Part shown: one piece after another, positions 51,092 through 61,570 of the stretch | Layout of the letters: every line of letters begins with the position of its first letter | Position numbering within the stretch: the first letter of the stretch is position 1 | Source: Mangifera indica | Lineage: Eukaryota > Streptophyta > Magnoliopsida > Sapindales > Anacardiaceae | NCBI RefSeq assembly: GCF_011075055.1 | Contig: NC_058146.1 | Span: forward strand, 17,530,579-17,594,578 | Direction: 5' to 3' | Length of the DNA: 64,000 bases | Program-made: the position numbers and the translations under genes | Notes under the pieces: generated by a model | What the model was told of the DNA's origin: nothing | Database searches by the model: none | The model's input: the letters and a program-made list of their open reading frames with translations, nothing else

Positions 51092-52003
51092 CGGACACAA
51101 ATTGGTGGAGCATGACAATTAGTATGAGTAGACTCATTTCATTTTGACACAAAAATTGAAACCATTTTTTGGGCAAACTGATAACTTGGTCGAGGCCTAG
51201 ACAACTTAGGTCCATAAAATTAATTGTTGGGGCTGACAAGGTATGGCCCAATTGACTTTGCATAGGCTATTAACTAGAGAGGTACCTTTCGAACTGAAAT
51301 TGAATAAAGTTTCATTCTGAGTTTAGCCAAATTCAAAAGAGATAATTCAACCTTGACAAATTGAAATTTGAATTCGGTTAAAAAATAAATTTATTTTAAA
51401 TCTGGTTCAAACTAATTTAAATTCAAACATTTAAATCAATTCAAATTCGATTTGTTTTATAAAAACATGTTCAATGCTTAATTTAAATTCAACTTATTTT
51501 ATCTAAACTTAAATTCCAGATTGAATAAGTCATATCAAATCCAGCCGTAATTACCTTCTTTCGTAGAAGTCGTTTGGTAGGAGCTAGGCTAGCTAAATCC
51601 AAAGGACACAAGAGGCGAAGGAGGAGGAAATGGAACTTGCGAATTCGTTCATGCTGATTTGGTTCAAGTTTTGACAACAGGGTTAAGTGCTAAACTATTC
51701 AAAATTTTGACAATATATTTCAGAAAAAAATGTCTAAGCTGATATATATGGCCAATCTTTGAACAGATTGTTCTCTCTCCCAATATTGTTGACTGCAAAT
51801 CCATGAATGAAAAGTACACGAGCTCATGCTGTTACTCTCAAGAACATTATCCTCTCCAGCGCTGTACAGATACGACCTTTAACCCATTAATTACACTCTT
51901 ACGGTACAAGTAATGCTTTAATGGATCAGATACTCAGACTTTTAGCTTCAACAATTTCGCCTGCTTATCAATATCTTGCATGTTCACATTCTCTGAAATC
52001 TCT
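51092..52003. other. Intergenic, no gene seen
   Basis: AT-rich, with short frames only. The last few hundred bases are presumably the promoter of the Kunitz gene. Confidence 0.55.
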
Positions 52004-52011
52004 TATAAATA
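52004..52011 (+). promoter_or_regulatory. TATA box of Kunitz inhibitor gene
   Basis: TATAAATA, 80 nt upstream of the start codon. Spacing is normal for a plant core promoter with a short 5' UTR. Confidence 0.75.
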
Positions 52012-52083
52012 GCAGCTCACATGGCCAGAACAATCCATCTACAGCCTATTCTTTTTTTCAAAGAGAAACATTAGAAATCAACC

Positions 52084-52674
52084 ATGTCGAGATTGAGCTT
52101 GTTTTGCCTGGTTTTGGTTTTAGCCATAACATCAACAATGGCTCAGCCATCTGACAATGACACGAGTCCTCCTGTGCTTGATGTTAATGGACAGCCCCTC
52201 CAGAGAGATTTGGAGTACTTAATACTTCCTGAAAACAACGCCAGCGGTTTAACATTAATCAATCGCAACAACTCCTGTCCCTTGTACGTTGGGCAAGAAG
52301 ACAGTTCTGTGACACAAGGTTTGCCTTTAGTCTTCACACCATTCCAGGCTGAAGAGACTCTCATCAGGGAGTCTCACGACTTCACGGTGGCGTTCCTGGC
52401 ATCCACCATTTGTGCACAGTCCACAGCTTGGAGGGTAGGCGAGGAAGATCCTGAGACGGGGAGGAGACTGATTGTTACCGGAGGAGAAGCGGGATTCTTC
52501 AGAATTGACAGGAATGGAACTGAATATAACTTGGCTTGGTGCCCTTCTGAGGCTTGTCCAAATTGCAGGCCGAGGTGTGGAATTGCTGGAATTTTGATTG
52601 AGAATGAAAAGAGATTGCTGGCCCTGGATGGCCCTACAGTTCCTGTTGTGTTCAGGAGGGCTGGCACCGCTTAG
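52084..52674 (+). CDS. Kunitz (STI/miraculin-like) protease inhibitor
   Basis: A single exon of 196 aa, usual for the family. Residues 1-20 (MSRLSLFCLVLVLAITSTMA) are a secretory signal peptide. The mature start PPVLDVNGQPLQRDLEYLIL is the Kunitz signature. The C-terminal half contains NLAWCPSEACPNCRPRCGIAG, giving with two upstream cysteines (NNSCPLYVG and STICAQ) the six-cysteine, miraculin-like layout. NNSC and RNGT are potential N-glycosylation sites. Such secreted or vacuolar proteins block serine or other proteases and often respond to wounding, but some have lost inhibition, and I cannot tell the target here. A TATA box lies 80 nt upstream and AATAAA follows at 52731. Confidence 0.93.
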   Translation: MSRLSLFCLVLVLAITSTMAQPSDNDTSPPVLDVNGQPLQRDLEYLILPENNASGLTLINRNNSCPLYVGQEDSSVTQGLPLVFTPFQAEETLIRESHDFTVAFLASTICAQSTAWRVGEEDPETGRRLIVTGGEAGFFRIDRNGTEYNLAWCPSEACPNCRPRCGIAGILIENEKRLLALDGPTVPVVFRRAGTA

Positions 52675-52730
52675 TTCATTCAATTGTTGGTATATTGTAA
52701 TAGTAAATAAGTGGGTGTCCCTCCAAGCTG

Positions 52731-52736
52731 AATAAA
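52731..52736 (+). terminator. Polyadenylation signal AATAAA
   Basis: AATAAA 57 nt after the Kunitz stop codon, a plausible near-upstream element for 3' end formation. Confidence 0.55.
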
Positions 52737-53332
52737 ATATGTACTTATCTTTATTAGTATATGGAAGATCCCTTTTTCCGGTTCAAGGTCGTTTATGAAC
52801 AGTGGAATTGGGTTGAGTCGCTTAATATTAACATTTAACACCCCTGAAAAGAATTCTCAAGGTAAGCACGATTCCAAATTTTGCGGCAATTAAAGGTAGT
52901 TATATTTTAAGTTTGTTAGGTGCTATAAGCCACTCTCGTCCCACCCATACACTCTTAACATATCTTTCTCAGTAGACGTGGAACAAATTTAACAACCTTC
53001 TCTCATGTATCAGATCACGAGAAACGACGGAATCGCATCAGAATTAATTTATAAAACTGTGAAAACTGGCTATATGACTGAGTTCATTTTGTCTGCATAA
53101 CTTGTCGGTTGTCTCCATTCTCCTCTTCAGTTACATTCCATGTTGAAACCGAAGCAGATACTAGAAATGCTTCAGCAAGGAATCCTCTATTTGACAAATT
53201 TAAGAAGCCTCGTCGCGCTCTAATTATGATTAATTCTTCCTTCTCTTTCTACACTCGCAAGTCATTTCACTTCCTAATACATTTTTATCATTGTGCATAA
53301 ATTTTAAAGTACTGATTCAAACGCGCGAGGCC
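52737..53332. other. Intergenic / 5' region of PPR gene
   Basis: No independent gene seen. An upstream in-frame ATG at 53291 would add 14 residues to the PPR protein. Confidence 0.5.
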
Positions 53333-55964
53333 ATGCCTGGGAGTACCCTTTTGAGACAGTTACGAGGCAATAGCCTACTCCAACGCCAAACAAAACCCAT
53401 CAATGAGTTAAAATCATCAACAAATACAAACCCACCCCAAGCTCAAGCCATCAATGAGCGAAAATCATCAATAAATACAAACCCATACCCATCGAAGAAG
53501 TTTTTGACTCAAAAGAACAAGAACAAGAACAAACCAAAACCTGTTGGAGACACAGATATTAAGCAATGGAACATGGCCATAACTAACCACATGCGTGCCG
53601 GCCGATGCGAATCGGCTCTTGGAGTGTTTAACTCCATGCCGCGTCGAAGTTCAGTTTCATATAATGCTATGATATGTGGGTATATGTCAAATGATAGATT
53701 TGATCTTGCAAGAGAGTTGTTTGAGAAAATGCCTGAAAGAGACTTGGTTTCTTGGAATGTGATGATTAGTGGGTGTGTGAGATATAAGAATCTTTGTGCT
53801 GCACGGGATTTGTTTGAGAGAATGCCCAAAAGAGATGTTGTCTCCTGGAATTCTATGTTGTCGGGGTATGCTCAGAATGGGTATATTGATGAGGCAAGAC
53901 GGATTTTTGATTGGATGCCGGAGAAGAATGAGGTTTCGTGGAATGCGTTGCTTGCTGCATATGTACAAAATGGGAGAATTGAGGAGGCTTGTTTGTTGTT
54001 TGAGTCGAAGGTGGATTGGGAGGCGGTTTCTTGGAATTGTTTGATGGGAGGTTTTATGAAGAAAAAGAAGTTGGTTGAAGCGAGGTTGCTTTTTGATAGG
54101 ATGCCGGAGAGAGATGAAGTTTCATGGAATATTATGATTACGGGTTATGCTCAGAATAATGAGCTGGAAGAAGCACAAAGATTGTTTGAGGAGGCTCCAG
54201 TGAAGGATGTGTTTACTTGGACGGCTATGCTATCAGGGTATGTGCAAAATGGTATGGTTGATGAGGCAAGGAGAGTTTTTGATTCTATGCCTGAAAATAA
54301 TGTGGTTACGTGGAATGCAATGATTGCTGGATATGTGCAAAGTAATAGAATGGTTATGGCAAGGGAAATGTTTGAGGCAATGCCTGACAAAAATGTTACA
54401 TCTTGGAATACAATGATCACTGGTTATGCTCAAAGTGGTGAGATAACTCAAGCTAGGAGTTTGTTTGATAGGATGCCTCGGCGAGATTCCATCTCATGGG
54501 CTGCTATGATTGCTGGTTATGCTCAGAGTGGCTATAGTGAAGAGGCTTTGCGCCTTTTTGTAGCAATGAAAAGGGATGGTGAAAGATTGAACAGGTCTCC
54601 ATTTACTAGTGCTTTGAGCACCTGTTCCAATATTGCTTCTCTGGAATTGGGAAAGCAGTTGCATGGTCAGCTGGTTAAGGTTGGATTTGAGGCTGGTTGC
54701 TATGTTGGGAATGCACTCCTTGTAATGTATTGCAAGTGTGGAAGTGTAGAAGAAGCATATCATGCATTTGAAGAAATATCAGATAAGGATGTTGTCTCAT
54801 GGAATACAATGATTGCTGGTTATGCTAGACATGGAAAGGGAAAAGATGCTCTAGTCCTGTTTGAGTCAATGAAGACAAGGGGTATCAAACCAGACGACGT
54901 CACTATGGTAAATATATATGTATTATGCTTCATAATAATATTGACGCCTTCTGTTGTAAACTTTGGGCCTGTTATTTTTTCCTAATAATAACATTACAGC
55001 TAATGTGAATGGTAACTATAGCATTTTAACTGCTTGATTGTACCTCTGACTCAGTGAAGATTCTTCTTACTGTCTTCCAATGATATTAATCTTTCTATAC
55101 ATGGATCTTTTCTACATGAAATGGTCCCTTGATTTGGTTTTTTCATTTGTGTTGCAGGTTGGGGTACTTTCCGCTTGCAGTCACACTGGCTTGGTAGATA
55201 GGGGCACAGAATATTTTTATTCCATGAATCGAGATTATGGAATAATAGCTAATTCAAAACATTATACTTGTATGGTTGATCTTCTCGGTCGAGCTGGACG
55301 CCTAGATGAGGCACAGAACTTAATGAGAAAAATGCCTTTTGAACCTGATGCAGCAACATGGGGTGCTTTGCTCGGTGCATGCAGAGTACATGGCAACACT
55401 GAATTAGGTGAAAAAGCTGCAGAGGTGATTTTTGAAATGGAGCCTGAAAACTCAGGGATGTATGTTCTTCTATCAAACCTATATGCTGCTTCAGGTAGAT
55501 GGGGCGATGTTAGTAAGATGAGATTGAAAATGAGAGATAGAGGTGTGAAGAAAGTCACTGGCTATAGCTGGCTTGAAGTGCAAAACAGGATTCATACATT
55601 TTCAGTTGGTGATACTTTGCACCCAGATAGGGATAGAATATACGCTTACTTGGAAGAGTTGGAACTTAAAATGAAGCTTGATGGGTATGTTTACTCCACA
55701 AAATTGGTATTACATGATGTTGGTGAGGAAGAAAAGGAGTATATGCTCAGGTATCATAGCGAAAAATTAGCTGTAGCATATGGGATTCTGTCTGTGCCAC
55801 CTGGGAGACCAATACGCGTGATAAAAAATCTGCGTGTATGTGAAGATTGTCACAATGCCATTAAGCACATATCCAAGATTGTGGGAAGGTTGATAATCTT
55901 AAGGGACAATAATCGCTTTCACCACTTTACTGGTGGTTCATGTTCTTGTGGGGATTACTGGTGA
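53333..55964 (+). CDS. DYW-class pentatricopeptide repeat protein
   Basis: Two exons, 53333-54907 and 55158-55964, joined in phase, encode about 793 aa. Start [19 protein letters not shown] looks like an organelle presequence; ATG 53291 is an alternative. Roughly 15 P/L/S repeats follow from about residue 70, with motifs such as [20 protein letters not shown] and [20 protein letters not shown]. Then come E/E+ segments and a DYW cytidine-deaminase domain with [26 protein letters not shown] and terminal CSCGDYW. The zinc and catalytic residues look complete. The repeat order and text closely resemble the Arabidopsis At4g02750 type. DYW proteins edit specific C residues to U in mitochondrial or plastid RNA; the target is unknown. 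Most such genes lack introns, but this one has a 250-nt intron after PDDVTM. Confidence 0.92.
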
Positions 55965-56518
55965 GGGCAGAGAGATTATTATTATTGGAAAACACTGAAT
56001 TTCTGTTATGAATACTCTCTGGATATGCTAAATCCATGCAGATCAACGAGTTATACGTTCTTGTGGGTTGGCATTTCCATTGACTTTAACGAGTACAGAA
56101 AAAAAGGTAGACATTTTAGGTTCCACAGCTTGCAAAGGATATGATGAAGAAATTCCATTATCTGGGAACGTGCTTCCTCTTGACTGATAAAGAAATAGTC
56201 TTCACCAAGTGAAAAACATTAAAGAAGCCAGCAAGGGTTTAGGGTTCAACATCTATCTTGGCAGACTGAAGAATCCTAAAGAAGATGAACTCTCCGACAT
56301 AGAGTAGTTGAGGACAAGCAGAAATTTCCCAAAGCGTCAGCCAATATTCTCCTTTTCTGAAATTAGAACAACCGTAGTTCATTTATCAAATTATTTATCT
56401 GTTCAATGATAGATACAGAGAACAGCATTATTACCTGAAAGAGAATGTTCATGGTGGAGATGAGATGTATTCTACAAGCATGGAATGCACTAAAGAGGAA
56501 GACCAAGAAACTGTATAC
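55965..56518. other. 3' flank of PPR gene
   Basis: Contains the probable PPR 3' UTR and, on the minus strand, possible further exons of the unknown gene at 56519-57157. Nothing else was recognised. Confidence 0.45.
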
Positions 56519-57157
56519 CTCATTTGGTTCATAATGAAGAGACAATAAGCACTGCAAAGCAAGAACAGTAGATACATTAAAATTATTGCAAATTAGGTAG
56601 CTGGATTGTAATACAGTGTCTTTTAAATGCTCTTCTACCGTTTCATTTACAGCTAAACAAGTGTAACTCTCATCATCAATAACAGATATTTCTCTGCTCG
56701 TTGCAAATGAATACATTGAAAACAAAGGCTGTGTCATGAATTGCATAGAACAAATTGTTTCCTAAAACTTAGGCTTTCTTTGTTCAATTTCCCAGTTGAA
56801 ATATTTGACGTTGTCAAACAAATTGAAGTTTATTTTCGTTAAAGGTCTCAAGTTAACAATGATTGAAGAAATGTATGAAGCCAAAACATGTATGAAGTCC
56901 TAAAAATACAATTGAATTAAATGAAATGTGAGAGTTGTGAGTGAGGTTCTTTAAACCTGAAAGCAGTGAGAGGATTTTCTCGAGAAAATTTTAAGAAGAA
57001 ACTCTAACTTTCTAGTTGAAGAAGAAGCTTTTATTGGGCTGGCTTTGATTCGGATCTCCAGCCCACAAAATTCAGCATGAGTTGTTCCCCGCCAGAAATG
57101 GAAGCCTTTCACTTGGTTAAATTTTTGTAGCTGAAGAGGACGAGCTCCAAATGTCAC
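56519..57157 (-). CDS. Possible small gene of unknown function
   Basis: Two in-phase minus-strand exons can be modelled: 57157-56957 (67 codons from MTFGARPLQLQKFNQVK, donor CAG|GTTTAA) and 56761-56519 (81 codons, acceptor TTTTAG, donor GAG|GTATAC). The second encodes SREISVIDDESYTCLAVNE and CLLSLHYEPNE. A possible third exon starts after CTTTCAG near 56433 and ends at a nearby stop. The first exon is basic and could be an organelle presequence. I recognise no domain. The ATG is only 53 bp from that of the divergent glycosyltransferase, so 5' ends would overlap. This could be a real short gene or chance open frames. Confidence 0.35.
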
Positions 57158-57209
57158 CTCATCTTCTCTCTCAGCAAAATCACACCATCAATCATCTTTA
57201 ACTGCGGAA

Positions 57210-60071
57210 ATGCTTCCAGCTTTCAGATATCGTCGGCCGCCCCGTTGCAGCGCATACTTGTGCGCCATTATCATCGTACTCCTGCTCCTCCTCTCAGTCT
57301 CTTTCCTCCACACGCGCCTTTCTCAACCGCAACACCTTCTCGACCGTCCCAAGCCTCTGCGAAACGATGAAGTCGCCAGTTCCGACAGCCCTAGTTCCTC
57401 CACCGAGGACAAGATCGACGAACTTGACAACGTCGATGAAGGACAAGAAAACGAGGTCGTAGATGCCGAAATTCAAGGTCAAGTTCACGACCAGGACCAG
57501 CGTAAGATTTCTTCGTCTGGCTATTACTTCGATCACGTGACTGGTTCAATCAAGCGTGCGTTTAATAAAATATCAATTAATGAGTGGGATTTTGATCACG
57601 TAAGTTTTAATAGTTTTATTGACTTTAGTGTAGAGTCGAGTTTAGAGGATAGTTTTAAGGTTGTGTTTGGGTCTGATGATGTACCGGTGAATGATGAGGT
57701 GAGGAGGAAGTTGATTGAAGTGACTGGAATTGAAGATGCCTTAATGTTGAAGGTAGGGAGGAGGGTTTCACCTTTGAGAGAGAAATGGGGGGAGTGGTTT
57801 GATATGAAGATTGAATTTTTAAGGAGGGATAAAATGTTTAAGTCACATATGGAGTTTTTGAATGCCATGAATAATCCATTGTTGCAGGATCCGGATGGGG
57901 TTGGTGGTGTTAGTGGATTACTTAGAGGTGATAAAGTTATAATGAAGGCGATTTTATATGAATTTAAGCGCGTACCATTTATGGGGAAGAGGCTCATTGG
58001 GCAAGGTAGGAAGAGTGAGATTACGAGGGCGAAACGAAGGACTTTGGAGGATAATGCAAGTTATCAAACTCAGAGCAGGGGAGTGGATGGTGATGGAAAG
58101 GAGAATTTAAGCTTTATTGCAAATGTGAATTTAGTGAATGCGAGTAATGGCAATAAGGTAAATGAGTCTTATGAGGAATTGAAAACTGAGAGTAATAAGA
58201 ATGATAAGATAGGGAGCAGTTCTGAAGGTTATAAGAGGAAGGATGAGGTCTCAAGTCATGCATATGCTGATGGAATGAGATGGGGTTGCTATCCTGGTTT
58301 GCATCCTAAGCTGTCCTTTTCAGGCTTTATGGATGCATTCTTTAGGAATGGGAAGTGTGATATGAGGGTTTTTATGGTGTGGAACTCACCTCCTTTAATG
58401 TATGGTGTCAGGCACCAAAGAGGGCTTGAGAGTTTGCTTTTCCATCATCGAGATGCATGTGTTGTGGTGTTTTCTGAGACAATTGAGCTTGACTTTTTCA
58501 AAGACAGCTTTGTGAGGGACAGGTAAGAATTCAAAATGTGCATTGTATTATTATATTTATTTGTTGCTTTGTAATATGTTGTTGATTGAAGAACTTTTTC
58601 TTCAGTTACAAAGTTGCTGTAGTCATGCCAAATCTTGATGAGTTACTTAAGGATACACCTGCCCATATATTTGCTTCTGTCTGGTTTGAATGGAGAAAGA
58701 CAAAGTTTTACAGTACTCACTATAGTGAGCTTGTTCGACTTGCTGCTCTTTACAAGTAAGCTTTCTTAATTACAGATGCATCTTTGATGGATTATTAGTT
58801 CATGTTTTGAAATTTTGATGTTACCTTTGGTCATTTACTGAAATATTTGGTTCGTTTCTTCTAAATATCAATATGCCCTGAGTTCAAAGTAGTATGTGGG
58901 AATTTGCAGATATGGTGGTATCTACATTGATTCTGATATTATAGTTCTGAACAAATTGTCTCAACTTAACAACTCTGTTGGTCTGGAGGATCAACTTGCC
59001 CAAAGTCCTTTGAATGGTGCGGTGATGGCATTTAGGAAGCACAGGTACTCATTTCACTGCTTGAATGAAAAATGTTTGGTCTCTTTTTATATAGCTATTA
59101 TGAACTTTTATTATGTGTTACGAATTCTTTTTACATAGACTTCTGTGAACATGGGATCTATTGCTGCCTTCTATATAATCAGTATTATGGGAATTCTCTG
59201 AACTGAGAAAATTGTGTTGGAAATCTTTTACGTATTTGCTTGTGTGCCTGGGCATATGGTTGGGATGTATAATGTATTAGTTCTGTCTAAACTTGCTTGA
59301 GGAGAAATTACATATAAAAACCTTATCTTTCTTTGCATTTGCTGCACTACCTATATTTAGATTTGCTTCTGTTTTTGTATTCAGTCCCTTCCTATTGGAG
59401 TGCTTGAATGAGTTTTATATGACATACGATGATAACCATTTAAGGTGGAATGGAGCTGATCTTTTGACTAGAGTTGCAAGAAAGTTTTGGGGTAAAGATA
59501 ATATATCCTTCAAAAGATTGGAACTGAAAGTACAACCCTCTTACATTTTCTTCCCTGTCAATTCATGGAATATCACAAGGTGATGTAGTTCTTTATTATC
59601 TCTTGCTTATAACCTGTATAAACACAGATTCAAAATTCAGTTTATTGAGCATGGAGAATAAATTATAAGACAAATTGTCTATGACTGATGTTGAAAATTT
59701 CAAATAAAAACTTTGTGAAATGTGGTTCTGCATGTACTTTATGTATATGGTTTCTGTTGTACTCAAATTTTTTCTTCACTGCTGCATCCCTTTAAGTCTC
59801 AAATCAATACCTGCTTTCTTTTGATTCAAGTAACACTTGCATGCTTCCCCATTTTTGACACAATTTCATCTGTGCTCTGGACAGATACTTCACCACTCCG
59901 GCAACAGAGAGTGAAAGAGCTGAACAAGATGATCTGCTAAAGAAGATTCTTAGCGAGTCTTTGACATTTCATTTTTGGAACAGCTTGACTTCAGCTATCA
60001 CTCCTGAGTCAGAGAGCCTTGTAAGCAGGCTCATTGATAACTCCCGTATCCATTGCTCAGATGCAATGTGA
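57210..60071 (+). CDS. A4GALT-like glycosyltransferase, Golgi type II
   Basis: Five exons, 57210-58522, 58606-58755, 58910-59044, 59385-59579 and 59885-60071, all GT-AG, encode 659 aa. A short cytoplasmic tail is followed by a signal anchor (CAIIIVLLLLLSVSFLH, about residues 17-33). Next is a long acidic, variable stem to about residue 360, then the catalytic region. The catalytic region contains MVWNSPPLMYGVRHQRGLES, HYSELVRLAALYKYGGIYID with the metal-binding DSD at 495-497, NGAVMAFRKHR and a C-terminal Gb3-synthase-like part (NGADLLTRVARKFW, FFPVNSWNITRYF). This is the DXD sugar-transferase plus alpha-1,4-GT architecture found in plants. Donor and acceptor are unknown. All exon boundaries share phase 2, so the exons join without frame loss. 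Confidence 0.92.
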
Positions 60072-60511
60072 GTTTTCTTAATTTCTCCAATCTCTTCTGA
60101 AATCTGTCTGAGATAGGATGAACAATGTCATTTTCAGAGCATTTCTTCTTGATAGACTGGGTTTAGCTGCATTGGAGGTCTCAGTATCATCTATGGAAAC
60201 ATGAGAAGCAGGTCCATGCATTCAGTTGTACAGTTTTATAGTTAATAAACGAGATTGTATTAAAAAGTAGATGTGTTGTTTCTTCATTGATGTCAGAAGA
60301 TTAATTGTGTGCCAAATTTGGGCAAACAATTTTGCTTTTTTCTTGCTGAGAAGGCTTGTGTGAATAATTTGGCTTCAGTTTTTCTTGTTAAGCAATTGTA
60401 ATTTATTTACTCATGGTGTTTTATAGAGGCAATTGCAATTTTTTTTAAAGCTGCGTACTGCTGGCCATTGTCAATGGAGAATTATGCAGAATAACAAAGT
60501 CTATTATCTTT
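60072..60511. other. Convergent 3' region
   Basis: 440 bp between the stop codons of two genes facing each other, the glycosyltransferase (plus) and the EXORDIUM-like gene (minus). Presumably both 3' UTRs. No other feature seen. Confidence 0.55.
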
Positions 60512-61528
60512 CTAATCCATGGCATTAGGCCCATAACATCTCCTTTTCAAGGGGTTCCATATCCATTGAACCAAGAACTTCCTTCTGTTCACTCCATTTA
60601 CATTGAAACCATTTCCCCATGAATCCTTGTAAACTTTACCCACATACCCACCTCCAGCACCAGAACCATACACACCCAAACACAAATCTGCAATTTCATT
60701 TGGAGCTGTCGGATCATCTCCTGCATACCATGCATTCACCAATGGGTTGCTTGACACTTCTGCAAGCTCATGAGCAATCACACTAATCATCCCATCGGTG
60801 CCCACATCCCCATTCGGCGCATGCATCATGCTGCTGTCTTCGTTTGTTCTTGGTGGTGGCTTCCCTGAGTAGCTTGGCCATGCAAACGGATACGCACACA
60901 TCCCTGGACACTGACTCCCACTGTAACCAACCCAGGCGTAGGGCACGGTGACGCCAACAATGGTTGGAAATGTGAAGTAGTGGAAGCCACAGACTGCTCT
61001 GCAAAAATCCTGAACTTGAACATCATAAGAGGTGAGGATTAAGTAGAGACCATTGTGGGGATTCAGAGGTAATGCTGTTGAAGGTGAAGTGACAGCGTTT
61101 TTGATAATCTTTTGCATATCTAAACGACTAAGATAACCGCCATGGGAGTATCTCCAATCATAAAACTCCCCTGAGAGGAAAATATTTCGGGTAATGTTTG
61201 AGCCCGTTTGGTCAGTGTAGAGCCTGGCGGTTTTCCACCAATCAGCAACAGAGGGATAAGAAACTGAAGAGGTAGAGATTGAATAGATAAAGTCTCTGAT
61301 AATGGCTTGGTGGGTTGGTTTCCAATGGCCATACCAGATTATATACAGGTTTATAGGAGAAGCAAGGACAGGTCCCATGTGGTATTCAAGATTGACAAGG
61401 TCAGAAGAACCTTCATAATTCTTAGCCTGATTGAACAATCTCTTGTTTTGGCTCCATGAAAAGGCCAAAGAAGAAGCGGAAAAGAGAGGAAGCAAGAGAA
61501 AATAGTAAAAAGCTTGAAGCTTGTACAT
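60512..61528 (-). CDS. EXL: EXORDIUM-like (PHI-1 family) secreted protein
   Basis: A single exon of 338 aa. Signal peptide [21 protein letters not shown] is followed by [40 protein letters not shown], and the conserved block [40 protein letters not shown] and [20 protein letters not shown] complete the phosphate-induced-1 domain. Family members are apoplastic proteins linked to brassinosteroid-dependent growth and low-carbon responses; their biochemistry is not known. The HELAE sequence recalls a metalloprotease motif but lacks the usual second half, so I do not call it a protease. A TATA box lies about 40 nt upstream. Confidence 0.94.
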   Translation of the reverse strand: MYKLQAFYYFLLLPLFSASSLAFSWSQNKRLFNQAKNYEGSSDLVNLEYHMGPVLASPINLYIIWYGHWKPTHQAIIRDFIYSISTSSVSYPSVADWWKTARLYTDQTGSNITRNIFLSGEFYDWRYSHGGYLSRLDMQKIIKNAVTSPSTALPLNPHNGLYLILTSYDVQVQDFCRAVCGFHYFTFPTIVGVTVPYAWVGYSGSQCPGMCAYPFAWPSYSGKPPPRTNEDSSMMHAPNGDVGTDGMISVIAHELAEVSSNPLVNAWYAGDDPTAPNEIADLCLGVYGSGAGGGYVGKVYKDSWGNGFNVNGVNRRKFLVQWIWNPLKRRCYGPNAMD

Positions 61529-61563
61529 TGTGTTAAGATGGATGAAAGACAGAGAAAGTTCTT

Positions 61564-61570
61564 ATATATA
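61564..61570 (-). promoter_or_regulatory. TATA box of EXORDIUM-like gene
   Basis: TATATAT on the minus strand 36-42 nt upstream of the ATG. If it is the real TATA box, the 5' UTR is extremely short. Confidence 0.45.

Noticed and set aside
60768..60790. Zinc metalloprotease motif HELAE in the EXORDIUM-like protein
   Set aside because: The family is not known as proteases and the extended HExxH pattern is not met (HELAE lacks the second His).
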